A DNA stretch of 64,000 nucleotides from Thereva unica (GCA_949987705.1 OX465282.1:4948501-5012500), one strand, 5' to 3'; numbered from the stretch's first letter, positions 1-11,503 are shown. Notes: a model not told the origin generated them from the letters alone. Translations and numbers: made by a program.

Positions 1-27
1 TTGAGTTTTATTAAGTTGTTATAGCAT

Positions 28-2738
28 CATTAGCTGGTCACCGGTTTCTGAGAGGATTATTACCGTGCGCCTGCGTACCAGACTAAGAAGTACTACGGTA
101 GTCCAATGCTATGCTCCAACTGAAGACGCTGAAGATGACATCAAGGACGAGTTCTATATGCGACTGAATGAGGTTTTTCGCTCTATTCCAAGGGGGGACA
201 TCATTGTTTTAATGGGTGACTTAAACGCTCAGATCGGCCGTGACAACACGGGCCTTGAACACACAATTGGAAACCAAGGCCTAAGCCAAGTTACCAATAA
301 CAATGGTGAGCTTTTCGTTGACTTTTGTAGTTCCCACCAACTCATGGTAGGTGGAACTTACTTTTGTCACAAGAAGATACACAAAGAGACCTGGGTATCG
401 CCCGATGGTAGAACGAGAAATCAGATAGATCACGTGGCCGTTAGCCGCAGATGGAGAACTATTCTTGAGGATGTCAGGAGTTTCAGGGGAGCGGATACTG
501 GAAGCGACCACCATTTGGTTGTAGCAACTATTCGCCTTAAAATCGCCGCAATCAGAAACGTGCAACATGATGCTATAACCCGTAGACGGTTTAACGTAGA
601 CCTTCTGCGGGAGAGCGTTAAAAAGCGGGAATTCGCTGGAAACTTTTTAGAATTATTAAACCAGCAAACCGTTTCTGACGACACAAATATTGAGGAATTG
701 TGGAGTACGACAAAGGGCGCGATATTGACGGCTGCGGAAACAAGCATCGGTTATGTCCAAAGAAACCAGCAACACTGGATCTCGGACACAACCTGGCAAA
801 AAATAGAACGCAGAAGGGCCCTCAAAAATAGCGTAAACTCCACAAACGACCCGGAAAGACGTCACCAATTAGAACGGGAATACTCCCAATTACACCGGGA
901 GGTTAAGAGAAGTGTCCGGCGTGATAAAAGGCAGCAGATAAACGAGCTCGCAGAAAAAGCGGAAAACGCGGCAAACACAGGCAATAGTAAGGTGCTGTAC
1001 CAAATCACTAAACAGCTCTCGGGAAAGCACTCTACTAAAAAGCATGCCGTTAAGAGTGCGGATGGAAGGCTGCTGTGCAGCGACGAAGAGCAACTCCAAA
1101 GATGGAGAGATTACTTCTTCGCCGCCCTGAATGGTACACTTACACAGGAACCTCAGGAAAATAGCAACAATGCACAGCCAATAAGAATCACCACCCGGGC
1201 CCCATCCAAGACGGAAATAGTAACCGCAATTCATGCGATGGCCAATGGTAAAGCAGCTGGGAAAGATGGCATCCCGCAAGAATTGTTGAAAGCCGACTCA
1301 AGCCTCATAGCAGATGCGCTTCAGCCAATCCTAGAAATAGCATGGAACACCTGTACCTTTCCGGAGGATTGGACGGAAGGTATCATAGTCAAAATACCAA
1401 AAAAGGGGGACCTAACAATATGCGACAACTGGAGAGGCATCTGTTTACTATCTACAGTGGGCAAAATTTTGTCCCATATATTACTATCTAGGATAAGTGA
1501 GGCAGTTGACCGAACGCTTAGGAGGCAGCAGGCCGGATTCAGGAAGGGCCGCTCCTGTATTGATCATATTAACACCTTGAGAATAATAGTGGAGCAGTCT
1601 ACTGAATTCCGATCCCCCCTTTACCTTGCTTTCGTAGATTATGAGAAAGCGTTCGACTCGGTCAATAGGAGCTTTATATGGCAGGCACTACGGCGACGTG
1701 GATTGCCTGATAAAATAATAGAATTGATAAAAGCCCTATATAACAATTCCAAATGCAGAGTTCTCCATAAAGGAAAATTATCCGACAGCTTTGAGGTGAG
1801 CTCAGGAGTACGACAAGGATGCCTACTTTCGCCTTTACTATTTCTTATAGTAATAAATGACATCCTTGTCGGCGCTCTAGATAATCGAACAGGCGGCATA
1901 CAATGGGGTTTGGTAGACCGCCTTAAGGACCTCGACTACGCCGATGATATCTGTTTGCTGGCCCACAGACACCAGGACCTCAAAAACATGTTGAACAATT
2001 TGGCAACAGAAAGTAGTCCAGCAGGCTTAAGGCTAAATCCAACTAAAACTAAAGAAATGCGGATAAATGCAAACACCATTGAACGGACAGCGCTGAATAA
2101 CCGTGACGTGGAACTGGTAAATAAATTCTGCTACCTCGGTAGTGTTATTACCGAAAATGGTGGGGCAGAAGAAGACGTAAGTTCCAGAATAAACAAAGCA
2201 CGAGGCGCATATGCATGCCTGTTCCGCATATGGAGATCAACGGAGATCTCAACTAACACCAAATTGCGGCTGTTCAACTCCAACGTGAAGGCTGTTCTTT
2301 TGTACGGTTGCGAAACATGGAAAGTCACCCAATTCATCACAGGGCGCCTACAAGTCTTCATCAACAGATGCCTTCGTCGTATCCTAAAAATCCGCTGGCA
2401 AGATAGAATTTCAAACGAAGAACTATGGCGCCGTGCCGGCCAAGAAAGGATAGACGACCAAATCAGGCGAAGGAAATGGAATTGGGTTGGCCACACCTTG
2501 CGACGCGAAAACGAAAACCTAGCCAAACAGGCCCTTGACTGGAATCCGCAAGGTTCCCGTCGAGTAGGAAGACCTAGAACAACGTGGAGGAGAACCCTAC
2601 TAGAAGAAGCCGCAACTACTGGGAGATCCTGGTCGGAGCTGAGAGCTGTCGCGCAAAACAGAGTCCGCTGGAGGGCAACTGTTTCCGCCCTATGTCCCAT
2701 GAGGGATTAAAGGAGTTTAAAGAAGAAAGAAAGAAGAA
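28..2738 (+). mobile_element. 5'-truncated non-LTR retrotransposon (LINE) with target-site duplication
   Basis: The element begins abruptly in the middle of an endonuclease reading frame and ends 28 bases after the stop codon in a GAAAGAAGAAG-type simple tail. The 10-mer GTTATAGCAT lies immediately before it (18-27) and immediately after it (2739-2748), which is a textbook target-site duplication from target-primed reverse transcription. Truncation at the 5' end is normal for LINEs. The open frame and exact duplication point to a recent insertion. The clade is not certain: the GDLNA endonuclease motif, the YGCETW and WVGHTLRR motifs after the RT, and the short-repeat tail resemble RTE-like elements. 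Confidence 0.93.
29..2710 (+). CDS. LINE endonuclease-reverse transcriptase, 5'-truncated ORF
   Basis: An open frame runs without a stop from the 5' boundary of the element to a TAA at 2708-2710. There is no in-frame ATG near the start; the first start-like codon is a GTG at 65, so this is a truncated ORF, not a complete one. Numbering from 65, an exonuclease-endonuclease-phosphatase domain comes first, with GDLNA near residue 50 and SDHH near 147. It is followed by a reverse transcriptase with FVDYEKAFDSV near 522, GVRQGCLLSPLLF near 580 and the catalytic YADD near 625. The C-terminal part has YGCETW, WVGHTLRR and a GRPRTTWRR basic stretch. The product would nick target DNA and copy the LINE RNA into it. 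The missing N-terminal endonuclease part and absent 5' promoter make autonomous activity unlikely. No stops or frameshifts are visible. Confidence 0.9.
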   Translation: MSWSPVSERIITVRLRTRLRSTTVVQCYAPTEDAEDDIKDEFYMRLNEVFRSIPRGDIIVLMGDLNAQIGRDNTGLEHTIGNQGLSQVTNNNGELFVDFCSSHQLMVGGTYFCHKKIHKETWVSPDGRTRNQIDHVAVSRRWRTILEDVRSFRGADTGSDHHLVVATIRLKIAAIRNVQHDAITRRRFNVDLLRESVKKREFAGNFLELLNQQTVSDDTNIEELWSTTKGAILTAAETSIGYVQRNQQHWISDTTWQKIERRRALKNSVNSTNDPERRHQLEREYSQLHREVKRSVRRDKRQQINELAEKAENAANTGNSKVLYQITKQLSGKHSTKKHAVKSADGRLLCSDEEQLQRWRDYFFAALNGTLTQEPQENSNNAQPIRITTRAPSKTEIVTAIHAMANGKAAGKDGIPQELLKADSSLIADALQPILEIAWNTCTFPEDWTEGIIVKIPKKGDLTICDNWRGICLLSTVGKILSHILLSRISEAVDRTLRRQQAGFRKGRSCIDHINTLRIIVEQSTEFRSPLYLAFVDYEKAFDSVNRSFIWQALRRRGLPDKIIELIKALYNNSKCRVLHKGKLSDSFEVSSGVRQGCLLSPLLFLIVINDILVGALDNRTGGIQWGLVDRLKDLDYADDICLLAHRHQDLKNMLNNLATESSPAGLRLNPTKTKEMRINANTIERTALNNRDVELVNKFCYLGSVITENGGAEEDVSSRINKARGAYACLFRIWRSTEISTNTKLRLFNSNVKAVLLYGCETWKVTQFITGRLQVFINRCLRRILKIRWQDRISNEELWRRAGQERIDDQIRRRKWNWVGHTLRRENENLAKQALDWNPQGSRRVGRPRTTWRRTLLEEAATTGRSWSELRAVAQNRVRWRATVSALCPMRD

Positions 2739-2748
2739 GTTATAGCAT

Positions 2749-3719
2749 GAATGGATGAATATGTTATTAGAAACAGTAGGAAATATGGAAATGGAAGCAT
2801 TGTGAATTTTTTTTTTTCAAAAATTAATAACGCAGCCACAAAAATTTCAATCAGCAGCAAAAACTATAGTTATTGTGGTACTCGAACGCTCTAAAAACAC
2901 CTCCTGGTTCTCAACTCTCAAATCGGAACTGGCTTTTTAGCTATTCCCTGCACAGATGGATCGGCTTTTACCTTACTGCTAATACTCCTGGCGTTTTTGC
3001 ATTTCTCTATTTCTTTCGGCTTCCTGTGTATCACTTTTCTCTACACATCCTCGGATCTCATCATATGTCCTCTGATGCTCTTTAATATTAACATAGTAAC
3101 TCACTACCCCACGCTCCCTTGTAACGAATCTGCCCACGGATTTTGCACATGCCTTCGATCTCTAGTATAAATGTCTATTACGATCATCCCCGCTATCACT
3201 CACGCCGCATCGTACCACGTGTACCTATATGCGCAACATACAACATTACACGATGAAACATGAATATCAAGAAAACCTATTCATCTGCAAGACGAAGCTT
3301 TAACTAAGCTATATATTGCAAAGTTTTATACGTTACATCATGTTCCACAAATTGGGGCTCAAAAACAAAATCGCTCCAAAAAAATTCAATTATTCAAAGG
3401 GAATTTTGAGTGCTCCAATATTTGCCGGTTGCGAATTAGGACTCCAGGAAATTTTCAGATATTTTGAGTGATTTATCTTTCTCCGCCCGCCAATGGCAGG
3501 TCAGGCGCAACACTAAAATTGATAACATTCAGTTTGCCAGCACTCAAAAATCACTCTCATTAGCTACTGCTAATCGGCATCTGGATCCAAAAACCTCAGC
3601 TCTCCACTACTCCTCCTTCAATTCATGTGTGTACCATAGCTGCGACCCAATTTTTGGGTTCAATACTTCAGTATGCCACCTTTGACGGCCCTTAATCGGG
3701 ACCTCAAATTGCCAATCTA
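2749..3719. other. no gene recognised
   Basis: AT-rich DNA with short A and T runs. Small open frames here have no recognisable motif or coding character, and I see no repeat structure. Confidence 0.5.
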
Positions 3720-3990
3720 AGTTTTTTTTATCTGAAAGTCCAAGCTCAAGTCACTCCTTGTACCAGTCTGTCGTATCGTACTTCTCTTTGTGCAATGACG
3801 AGAGTAACTTTGGTTCGAAAGAAGGATTAGAAGATAGGATAGATTAATAAGAGTCTAGAGGGTGCTAAAGGAGGAGGCGATGGACTTTGGGTTTAAACTC
3901 CTGGATGTTGTAAGACTTCGTAGCCAAGAGAAGAAATTTGCACGAAGCCTAATGTAACAAAAATCAAAACAAAAGTTTTTGTAACGGGTC
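3720..3990 (-). mobile_element. jockey-like LINE 3'-end relic
   Basis: The stretch from about 3760 (CCAGTCTGTCGTATCGTAC) through a purine-rich block to GTTTAAACTCCTGGATGTTG near 3890 recurs, diverged, at 10000-10160, 34760-34880 and 62140-62330. In the last copy it is continuous with minus-strand reverse-transcriptase sequence, so all four are read as the C-terminal and 3' part of one LINE family. No frame is intact here. Confidence 0.5.
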
Positions 3991-3999
3991 GAGGATTTC

Positions 4000-4769
4000 G
4001 CATATCGTCAATGCACCCGGCTGACTCAGATACGCAACCTTCGGGGTTACCGGGAGACAGCCTCGTCGGCGTGTTATACATACGTCCAGAAACAAGTTCG
4101 TTACTAATAAGCCGACAAAGGCTGTGACCTTGGCAGTACCAACTACCAAATGAACAAGGAGGAGTACCGCCCGCTAAGTGAAGACCCCACCTAAGCGGAA
4201 ATTTGGTACCCTATTACTAACCAGTTAAGCTGGTGAGATGCCTTATTAGGGGTCCCCGTACAAAATCGACGTGGAGTCTGTGTCTGTGTATCTCTAGGCT
4301 TAAACGTATTTGCCACTGAACACACAACTACCAAAGCGTGATCACTTACTTAACAAGAATTTCATTTCGCGAAAATTCGGCGAAGGCTCTTTCTGTAGTT
4401 CTATATTGTAAAGGCCTTTTTCACGGATCAGTGTTACTTAACTGGTACGCCGCAGCATTCGCCGAGTCGCATGTTTGGCTGACCTTTTTTTTTATGTGAT
4501 AGACTAGAGGCTTAGGGAAAGTCCCTTTGTACTGTCGACCTGTGGTGGCTAAACAATGGAGGGGCTAGTATGCTACTTTCTGGTGTTCGCATACCCGCGT
4601 AAAAGGCCCACACGCATTCACGGTCGCTGGCAAGCCTGAAAGTTTTCACCTTGAAGCACTCACCGGCTGTCAACTGGTTGTGGCCTGCAATCCAACAAAA
4701 CTGACAAAAATCTTAATGTTTGTGGGCATTTATCGTCAGTTCGTGTCGTGAAGATCTCAACTTCTATCC
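4000..4769. other. no gene recognised
   Basis: Unique-looking sequence with no ORF of recognisable family, no inverted repeat and no array that I can see. Confidence 0.45.
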
Positions 4770-5215
4770 AGTTCGATCTTAACTTCTATTCGTGAATTTA
4801 CGGAAAGAAATCACGCCGTATCCACTCGGAACGGAAAGTAAGACGCGAAAACGATCCACACTCGTGTTCGCGCTTGTTCGCGGGTGTTCACGGAGTGAGT
4901 CTGGAACCGCCTTGATGTTTGTTTTCGTTGAGGCCATGGACATTGTTGCACTTGAATTAACAACCAGCTGTCGTCTTTGTCTGTGTGTCTGCAAATTGAT
5001 TGTCCACGGCCTGTCAGGCGGAGGACTGTGTGGCTTTCATCGGGCCTGAAAGGCCTAGGCCTGCCGGCGGCCTGTGAGTGAAATGGAGTGAAACATGTTT
5101 TACTTTAGTGGAGAAAAATGTACACCGGCTCTTGAGAAAAACGTGAAATTTCGTCAGATTCGGTTCGACCTCCTCCCCCTAAATTCCTCACGTAATTAAT
5201 GGACCACCCTTCACC
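4770..5215 (+). repeat. dispersed repeat, copy 1 (second copy at 35470-35735)
   Basis: Blocks around CCACTCGGAACGGAAAG, GTTCGCGGGTGTTCACGG, GAGGCCATGGAC and the end block CACGTAATTAATGGACCACC recur in the same order and strand near 35510-35735. The end block resembles the terminal sequence of non-autonomous DNA transposons, but no matching start block was found. The 85-codon open frame at 4792-5049 is repeat sequence and has no recognised product. Confidence 0.6.
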
Positions 5216-6716
5216 CTGAAATGAATGCATATTTAGCATTTGCAGTAGAGCATGTATTCATGGCATTTGTGATTCCCAGAAAGACTATTCGAGTTACTTT
5301 TTTCTTCTTTTCGTGCGTCTTTGTCCACCCGACCAGGGCTTCATAAATAATCATAGGTTCTGATTATTGTATTGTATATGCAGCATGTCACGATGATAGA
5401 TTGTTATAATTTTGATATTTCCAAAAACTTGAATTACCATTTCCATGTTCGGTTATGATTTCTTTCCTTATTACTCGATCATATGATTTCTGTCGGGTCT
5501 ATCATCTATCATTATCTTTCATAATACATAGTTGTTTTTTATAGCATAAACTACTGATTGACATTCAGTCGGAAGCTTTTATACTAACAACAATAACCTT
5601 GATGCACTCTATTTAGAATAATTAAAATAAATTTTTATACAATTTTGCATAAAATGAAACTTCCTCACTCCAACTCCAATCAATTGTGTGTATAAGTTCA
5701 GAAGTTTGACACAAAACTTAACCAGAAAAAGGAAAAGCATAGATCAATGCCATCAAGTTCGCGACTCACTATCGATCACTATTTTTTAATTTCCATTATT
5801 TATTTATAGATAAAAATATCATCGCATTTCCCTCTATGTTTTATTTATTAATTGTATGATAAAAAAAATTGAGTTTTTAAATTTCCTAAAATGAAATTTA
5901 TTACCATTTCTGATAGACTAACTAACAATGAACTAGTAACACTTTATATAGTCTGGTATTAAGTTAAATGTGTGATTTTTTGTACTAAATTGATGCCAAA
6001 GAGTGTATGTCGCGAGTATGTGTTGTATATAGTAAACAAATGCATGTCACGTTTATATTTTTCATAATGCATAGAGTCCACTACTGAACAAATTGATATC
6101 AAGGTCGATTAGGCACAACATAAACAGCCTTGAATTTAGTGTGTACTGGAACCAAGATTATGTGAGTCGAGTATGAGAGACTTCCGAGAAGATGATTAGA
6201 GTTAAATTTTTAGTTCACGCGCACTCGACATATGTATATACGAATATGTCCCAGCTGGCATTATGCAAACTACTATAATAAATGACAAATTGTGCACTAT
6301 CATATAATCGATTTCATAGAAGAGTTAAAGACATATTCGTGTAATTAATCTGTCTCCATTAATTTATACATCATTAAACGTTTAGTTGCGTGAACATTGT
6401 GCAGTCACGGCAAACGATTAAACACTCAATTAATTGTAGAACTGTCTTAAGACCTTTTAATTGATTACAATTGTAACAATAAAATACATTAATTGATGCT
6501 GGCTGTGGTACGTACTACTAAGTAAATACAATCTATGCTAAAAAATGCATTAAATTAGCTGAAGATTAATATGAAACTGAACAGAAAGAAAAACACTTGT
6601 TATTAAAATTGTTAGACATTGTAGACTAATTGATTGAAATTAAAATTAATTACACTGAGATATTTACATCTTATAAATATGTAATAATTAATTACAATCC
6701 ATTTTTAGATTTTATA
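5216..6716. other. AT-rich DNA, no gene recognised
   Basis: Very AT-rich and dense in stops in all frames, with no obvious inverted or direct repeat. Confidence 0.5.
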
Positions 6717-6834
6717 CTAGCAAAAACCCGCGTGCGTTGCAACGCCTTTCAATGAAATAAGATTATGGGGACACAGTCTGCGATAGGAAAATGATATAGT
6801 GAAAAAAGAACAAATCTGGGAAAATTGATTTTGG

Positions 6835-8350
6835 GAGATGACCGCCATGGACCAAATGATATATTGAGTATACTATATTGCCTATGGTGTTCTACTTATC
6901 ATACTCTTTCATTTGATACCCATGTCGAAGGGGTTGTAAAGAAAATATTAATACGCCCTCTTGAGATGGCCGCTATGGACCAAACGATATATTGAGTATA
7001 CTATATTGCATATGGTGTTCTACTTATCATACTCTTTCATTTGAAACCCATCTCGAAGGGGTTGTGAAGAAAATGGTAATCCGCCCTCTGGAGATGACCG
7101 CCATTTACCAAACGATATATTGAGTATACTATATTGCTTATATTGTTCTACTTATCATAGCCTTTCATTTGATACCCATGTCTCGGGTGTTGTGAAGAAA
7201 ATGGTAAACCGCCCTTTTGAGATGGCCGCCATGGACCAAATTATAAATTGAGTATACTATATTGCTTATGGTGTTCTACTTTTCATAGCCTTTCATGTGA
7301 TACCCATGTCTCGGGTGTTGTAAAGAAAATGGTAACCCGCCCTCTTGAGATGGCCGCCATGAATCTAAAGACACAGTCTATGGCATTGTTCTTATAATGC
7401 CCTTTCATTTGATACCAATGTCGAGGGGGTAGTGAAGAAAATGATCATCCGCCCTCTTCAGATGACCGCCATGGACCAAACGATATATTGAGTATACTAT
7501 ATTGCTTATGGTGTTCTACTTATCATACCCTTTCATTTGAAATCCATGTCGAGGGGTGTGAAGATAATGGTAATCCAACCTCTGGAGATGGCCGCTATGG
7601 GCCAAACGATATATTGAGTATACTATATTGCTTATGTGTTCTACTTATCATACTCTCTCATTTGATACCCATCTCGAAAGGGTTGTGAAGAAAACGGTAG
7701 TCCGCCCGCTTGAGATGATCGCCATGGACGAACCGATATATTGAGTATACTATATTGCCTATGGTGTTCTCCTTGTCATACTCTTTCATTTGATATCCAT
7801 GTCGAAGGTGTTGTGAAGAAAATGGTAATCCGCATTCTTGAGGTGGCCGCTATGGACCAAGCGACATATTGAGTATACTATATTGCTTATATTGTTCTAC
7901 TTATCATACTCTTTCATTGGATACCCATTTCGAAGGGGTTGTGAAGATAATGGTCATCTGCTCTCTTGAGATGACTGCCATGGACCAAACGATATATTGA
8001 GTATACTATATTGCCTTTGGTGTTCTACTTACCATACCCTTTCATTTGATATCCATGTCGAGGGGTTGTAAAGAAAATGGTAATCCGCCCTCTTGAGATG
8101 GCTGCTATGGACCAAACGCCTGCTTTTCTATTGAAATTTTGCTATAAACCTCACGGAGCCCGAGACCTTTCCTTCAGATATGAATTTTACACAGATGAAA
8201 TGCCTCAAAGAACATGGGTCTTGCGTCGGCCGCCATGAATCGGTATATTGAGTCTACTACATTGCTTATTGTATTCTACTTATCATACCCTTTCATTTGA
8301 TACCCATGTCGAGGTGGTTGTGAAGAAAGTGGTACACCGCCCTCTTGAGA
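6835..8350 (+). repeat. minisatellite, about eleven units of about 127 bp
   Basis: The block GAGATGGCCGCCATGGACCA and variants start at 6835, 6963, 7091, 7219, 7347, 7459, 7585, 7712, 7840, 7968 and 8095. Spacing is 126-128 bp except for one 112-bp unit. Each unit also holds TTGAGTATACTATATTGC and a CCCTTTCATTTGATACCCAT block. The array is interrupted by about 100 bp of other sequence near 8120-8225, and a last partial unit ends near 8350. Units differ by scattered substitutions. Short ORFs inside the array are repeat artefacts. Confidence 0.95.
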
Positions 8351-8363
8351 CGGCCGCCATGGA

Positions 8364-8512
8364 TCATTTTAGTTTCAATAGCGTCATGGCCTACCTATTG
8401 TTTGACAGCTGCGTAAATTTGAAATTTTCATTAAATGTAATGATTCAATTTAATGACAATTTTACATTTGTCAAACAATAGGTAGGCCATGAAGCTATTG
8501 AAACTAAAATGA
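8364..8512. mobile_element. hairpin MITE nested in the Helitron
   Basis: Arms 8364-8407 and 8469-8512 are inverted complements over 44 bases with one mismatch (block CATGGCCTACCTATTGTTTG and its complement), separated by a 61-base loop that contains a smaller inverted pair. No convincing target duplication is seen. Its position between the last minisatellite unit and the Helitron 5' end shows it inserted after the Helitron formed, or was captured by it. Confidence 0.85.
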
Positions 8513-8690
8513 AGTGAAAATTCCTTACCATTTTTTTGTTTTTTCAGGCAATTTTTTAAATTTTTCTCTCCGTAAGAACCATCCTCGTACTTCAACGAAT
8601 ATTCAAAAAAAAAAATTAGTCCAATAGGTCCAGCCGTTCTCGAGTTTTGCGCTTACCAACACATTTAGCGATTCATTTTTATATTATAGA

Positions 8691-9540
8691 TTAAGTAAAA
8701 TTAAAATTATATAAAATTCATATACTATGTAAATGAAACGAGATAGTGTGAAAAGAGGGTGTTAATGCATTTCAAACCTGTCTTTTGAGTAGAAGTTGAT
8801 ATGTTTGTACATAACATATCCTGGATTTACATATATAATAGAATTTAATGTAAGTAATTGTGAGAGATAGGCGAGGGTAAATTATTAATAAAAAATAAAA
8901 GAAAGAAATATAATAATCACTTCAAATGTCAACTTAAGAACTCAAGCTTATTTCAAGCTAATATGCTACTTCAAATAGGCAGAACATATACACGCTCGAT
9001 TTCTTTAGATTTTCAAGCTTTCGAGCACTCAAGCTGTCATAGAAACGTAGTAAAAGTTCAAGAGAGGAATATTTTATATTTTAGAAAAAGCAAATTTACC
9101 GCCTTTTCGCCAATTTCTATTCACATGCAGGCCGCCGGCAGGCCATGGCCTGAAGATCTCTCGCCTTGAGGCCAAGTATAACTACATACTCACCGGCATA
9201 CTATGTAATATTGGCCAAATAACACTCGAAATGCTCGAACGCGTTACTGGAAATTGGAACTTCACAATGGACAATTCTGCGCAATAAAAGAGTTCCAATT
9301 TACGTTTGGGATGTAAACTGATTTGAATTTAATCCCATTCCCAGTAAAAATCAGACTCGCTCGTTCTTAGCTTGAAGCAGGCAGGCCCAACTTCAAAATA
9401 CCTGCATGGCACCCAAGCACGATTCGCCTGAGTAAAAATTATACTTCTCTACAGACATGAGCGGAATAGTCCAAATGAAGCATGGTACGCTCACCCCTTT
9501 ATATAGTAAACGAAGCCTAATTTGGGCTTTAAAAAATAAA
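8691..9540. other. no gene recognised
   Basis: AT-rich sequence with only short open frames that lack recognisable motifs. Confidence 0.45.
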
Positions 9541-9650
9541 GGGTAACATTAAGCATATTCAGTAGACCGGTTCTCGTTCGAATGCAAAAGTCAAGCAGCA
9601 TTAGACGTGTTTGGTACTTAGTTGGGGGACCGATTGGTAAAATGACACGC
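9541..9650 (+). mobile_element. 5S rRNA-derived SINE, copy 1
   Basis: From about 9566 the sequence follows a 5S rRNA gene: ACCGGTTCTCGTTCGAATGC, then the box A-like AGTCAAGCAGCATT, then the box C-like TGGTACTTAGTTGGGGGACC. The same block with the same leader (GACATTTAGCA..TCAATAGACC type) recurs at 27602-27690 and 39556-39652. It is too diverged and lacks the ends of a real 5S gene, so it is read as a SINE whose pol III promoter came from 5S rRNA (SINE3 type). Confidence 0.75.
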
Positions 9651-9995
9651 CATGAATGGTCGATTACGAATACATTCATATCTGTAACAGAGGCGTGCAT
9701 ACCTCTGGCGGGCCCATTTTTAGAATATCTTGTCTGGAGCGGGAGCTTGCTTACCCGTGTGGCAGGCGAATTTGTGCACTAAGTGTGTTTTTAATAGGGA
9801 TGAAAGCTATATTAGTATTTGGGATCTGTCGCTACCGAAAATCGAGCAATTCACAGAAATTTCAAAAAGTACTCATCGATTCGCAAAGAATCGAGTAATT
9901 TTGAAGGAGTAAAAACTACTCATTGAGTAATTTTCTTTCGATTCTACTCATGACTATTCAATCGAGTACTCTCCACCGATTCCGTATCCCTAACT
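9651..9995. other. no gene recognised
   Basis: Overlapping small ORFs on both strands with no family resemblance; probably the SINE tail plus unique DNA. Confidence 0.35.
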
Positions 9996-9999
9996 ACTA

Positions 10000-10160
10000 G
10001 TCCGTCATGTTATACTCGTCATTGTGCAATATCTAATAGTAAGCTTGTTTCGAAGGAAAGAATAGAGGGCATAATGGAGTGTATAAGGAGGAGGCAGTGG
10101 ACTTTGTGTTTAAACTCTTGATGTTCATATAAAAAGGAAGACATTTGCACTATGTCCACT
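10000..10160 (-). mobile_element. jockey-like LINE 3'-end relic
   Basis: Shares CTAGTCCGTCATGTTATACT, AAGGAGGAGGCAGTGGACTT and GTTTAAACTCTTGATGTT with the related relics at 3720-3990 and 62140-62330. Confidence 0.5.
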
Positions 10161-11040
10161 ATATCATTTGCCCAGATGATCAGGAAGAGTATTATTGTCC
10201 CAGCCTATAAAAAAACTCGTACCTTATTAAACCCCTTTTGTAAAATCCAAAAATAATAACCAAGGAAGAAACTTAAAAAAAACCACATGTGGTAAACATA
10301 AATTCAACATTTTAATTAGTTTTTTTAGATACATAAAAAATTAAAATAACTTTCTTATTTCTAAATATAGTTTCAAAATCATAAAACCCAATTATTAATG
10401 ACCAATAAAAATAAAAGTTAGAGATATTCACGATACGGGCGCACGTTTATTTTTTATTTTCTTCAGTTTACATATCTTTTCGCTTTTTTTTTAAAAATCT
10501 AATATTTTATTCATTCGCAAAATGAATGTTTCTGTAATGAATCACCAATAACGAAAGAATGAGATATAAATCTTCATGTTTCTAGTTCCATTCGGTTTAT
10601 TCTGTTAGCAACTTAATTTATTTATATTTTTTGATTGATTGGAGTAAACTCCTAGAGATTTTATTCCTTTTTTTTATTTTTTCATTTTTATCAAAAAAAA
10701 TGTTTGTTTTGGATAAATCTAGTTTTATCCAGAATTGATTGAATATTTATGAGAATTATCAGGAATCTGATTTTAGAAAATTGAGATTGATTGTATATTA
10801 TGAATATTTATTTTGAAAATGGATATTTTATTAAATATAAAGTTATTTTTTTTTGAGATTTAAAATGGTGGTGGAAAATACGATATATTTTGTAAAAATT
10901 TTGTCTTTGCAATAGTTTTATTTAGCTTGACCTCGTTCATTTGTTTATTTGGTTCAAATCCTGCGACAGCCCTTTCAACTACTTGTACTTAACCGATTCT
11001 CATGAAATTAAACTATAAGCACACACAGTGAGTTCCCGTG
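10161..11040. other. AT-rich DNA, no gene recognised
   Basis: Very AT-rich, with long homopolymer tracts and no recognisable features. Confidence 0.5.
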
Positions 11041-11084
11041 ACAATGCAATCTGACAATTTGGTAAAAAAAAACAAGACGGCGCT

Positions 11085-11345
11085 TCCAAGATGGCGGACG
11101 AATTTGGCAATTGGATTCCGATTCCATTGAAAATCGGCATCAAAGGGTTTTTAGGCCCACAAATGATGATTCTGTGTGTCAAAATTTGAAAATTCAAAAT
11201 GGCGGCGCCAATATGGCGGATGAATTTTGCAAATGTGTTCTGAATCCATTGAAAATCGGTATCGGGGAGTTTTTAAGGTCACAAATGACGACTCTTGTTA
11301 AAAATTTAAAAAAAAACCAAAATGGTTAATAATGAATCTGTTGTC
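11085..11345 (+). repeat. two-copy tandem repeat of about 123 bp
   Basis: ATGGCGGACGAATTTGGCAA at 11091 and ATGGCGGATGAATTTTGCAA at 11214 begin two aligned units that share CCATTGAAAATCGG and GGTTTTTAGG/GAGTTTTTAAGG blocks. A further decayed piece may follow near 11350 (AAATGGCGCTAGCAATATGG). The AAGATGGCGG theme also appears in the Helitron array and near 38940. Confidence 0.7.
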
Positions 11346-11503
11346 AAAATTAGAAAATTTTAAATGGCGCTAGCAATATGGTATGCAAAACTAATCAGTT
11401 CACTAGAATTTTATAAAAAGTGAAATCCCAAAATGATTGATTTAACACTAAAAGGAATACAATAATGATCAGGTTATGTCATTGGAATAATTTTTGATGT
11501 TTT

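Larger units (their letters stand above)
6717..8690 (-). mobile_element. Helitron (non-autonomous) carrying a minisatellite
   Basis: Read on the minus strand, the element begins with TCTATAATATAAAAATGAAT (from 8690) and ends in CTAG (6720-6717). It is preceded by A and followed by T, so it sits between A and T as Helitrons do. A GCGTTGCAACGC palindrome that can fold into a hairpin lies 13 bases before the CTAG. The 5' end matches that of the second Helitron (32469-33886), which contains Rep/helicase remains in the same orientation. The interior is an array of about 127-bp units plus an inserted hairpin element; no protein-coding capacity is left. Confidence 0.85.

Noticed and set aside
4792..5049. 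85-codon open frame as a small gene
   Set aside because: It coincides with a dispersed repeat whose other copy does not keep the frame.
6835..8350. CRISPR-like regular array
   Set aside because: The whole 127-bp unit repeats with no unique spacers, the context is eukaryotic, and it lies within Helitron ends.
9566..9648. Functional 5S rRNA gene
   Set aside because: Both ends of 5S rRNA are missing, many bases differ, and the same block repeats with a shared non-5S body.
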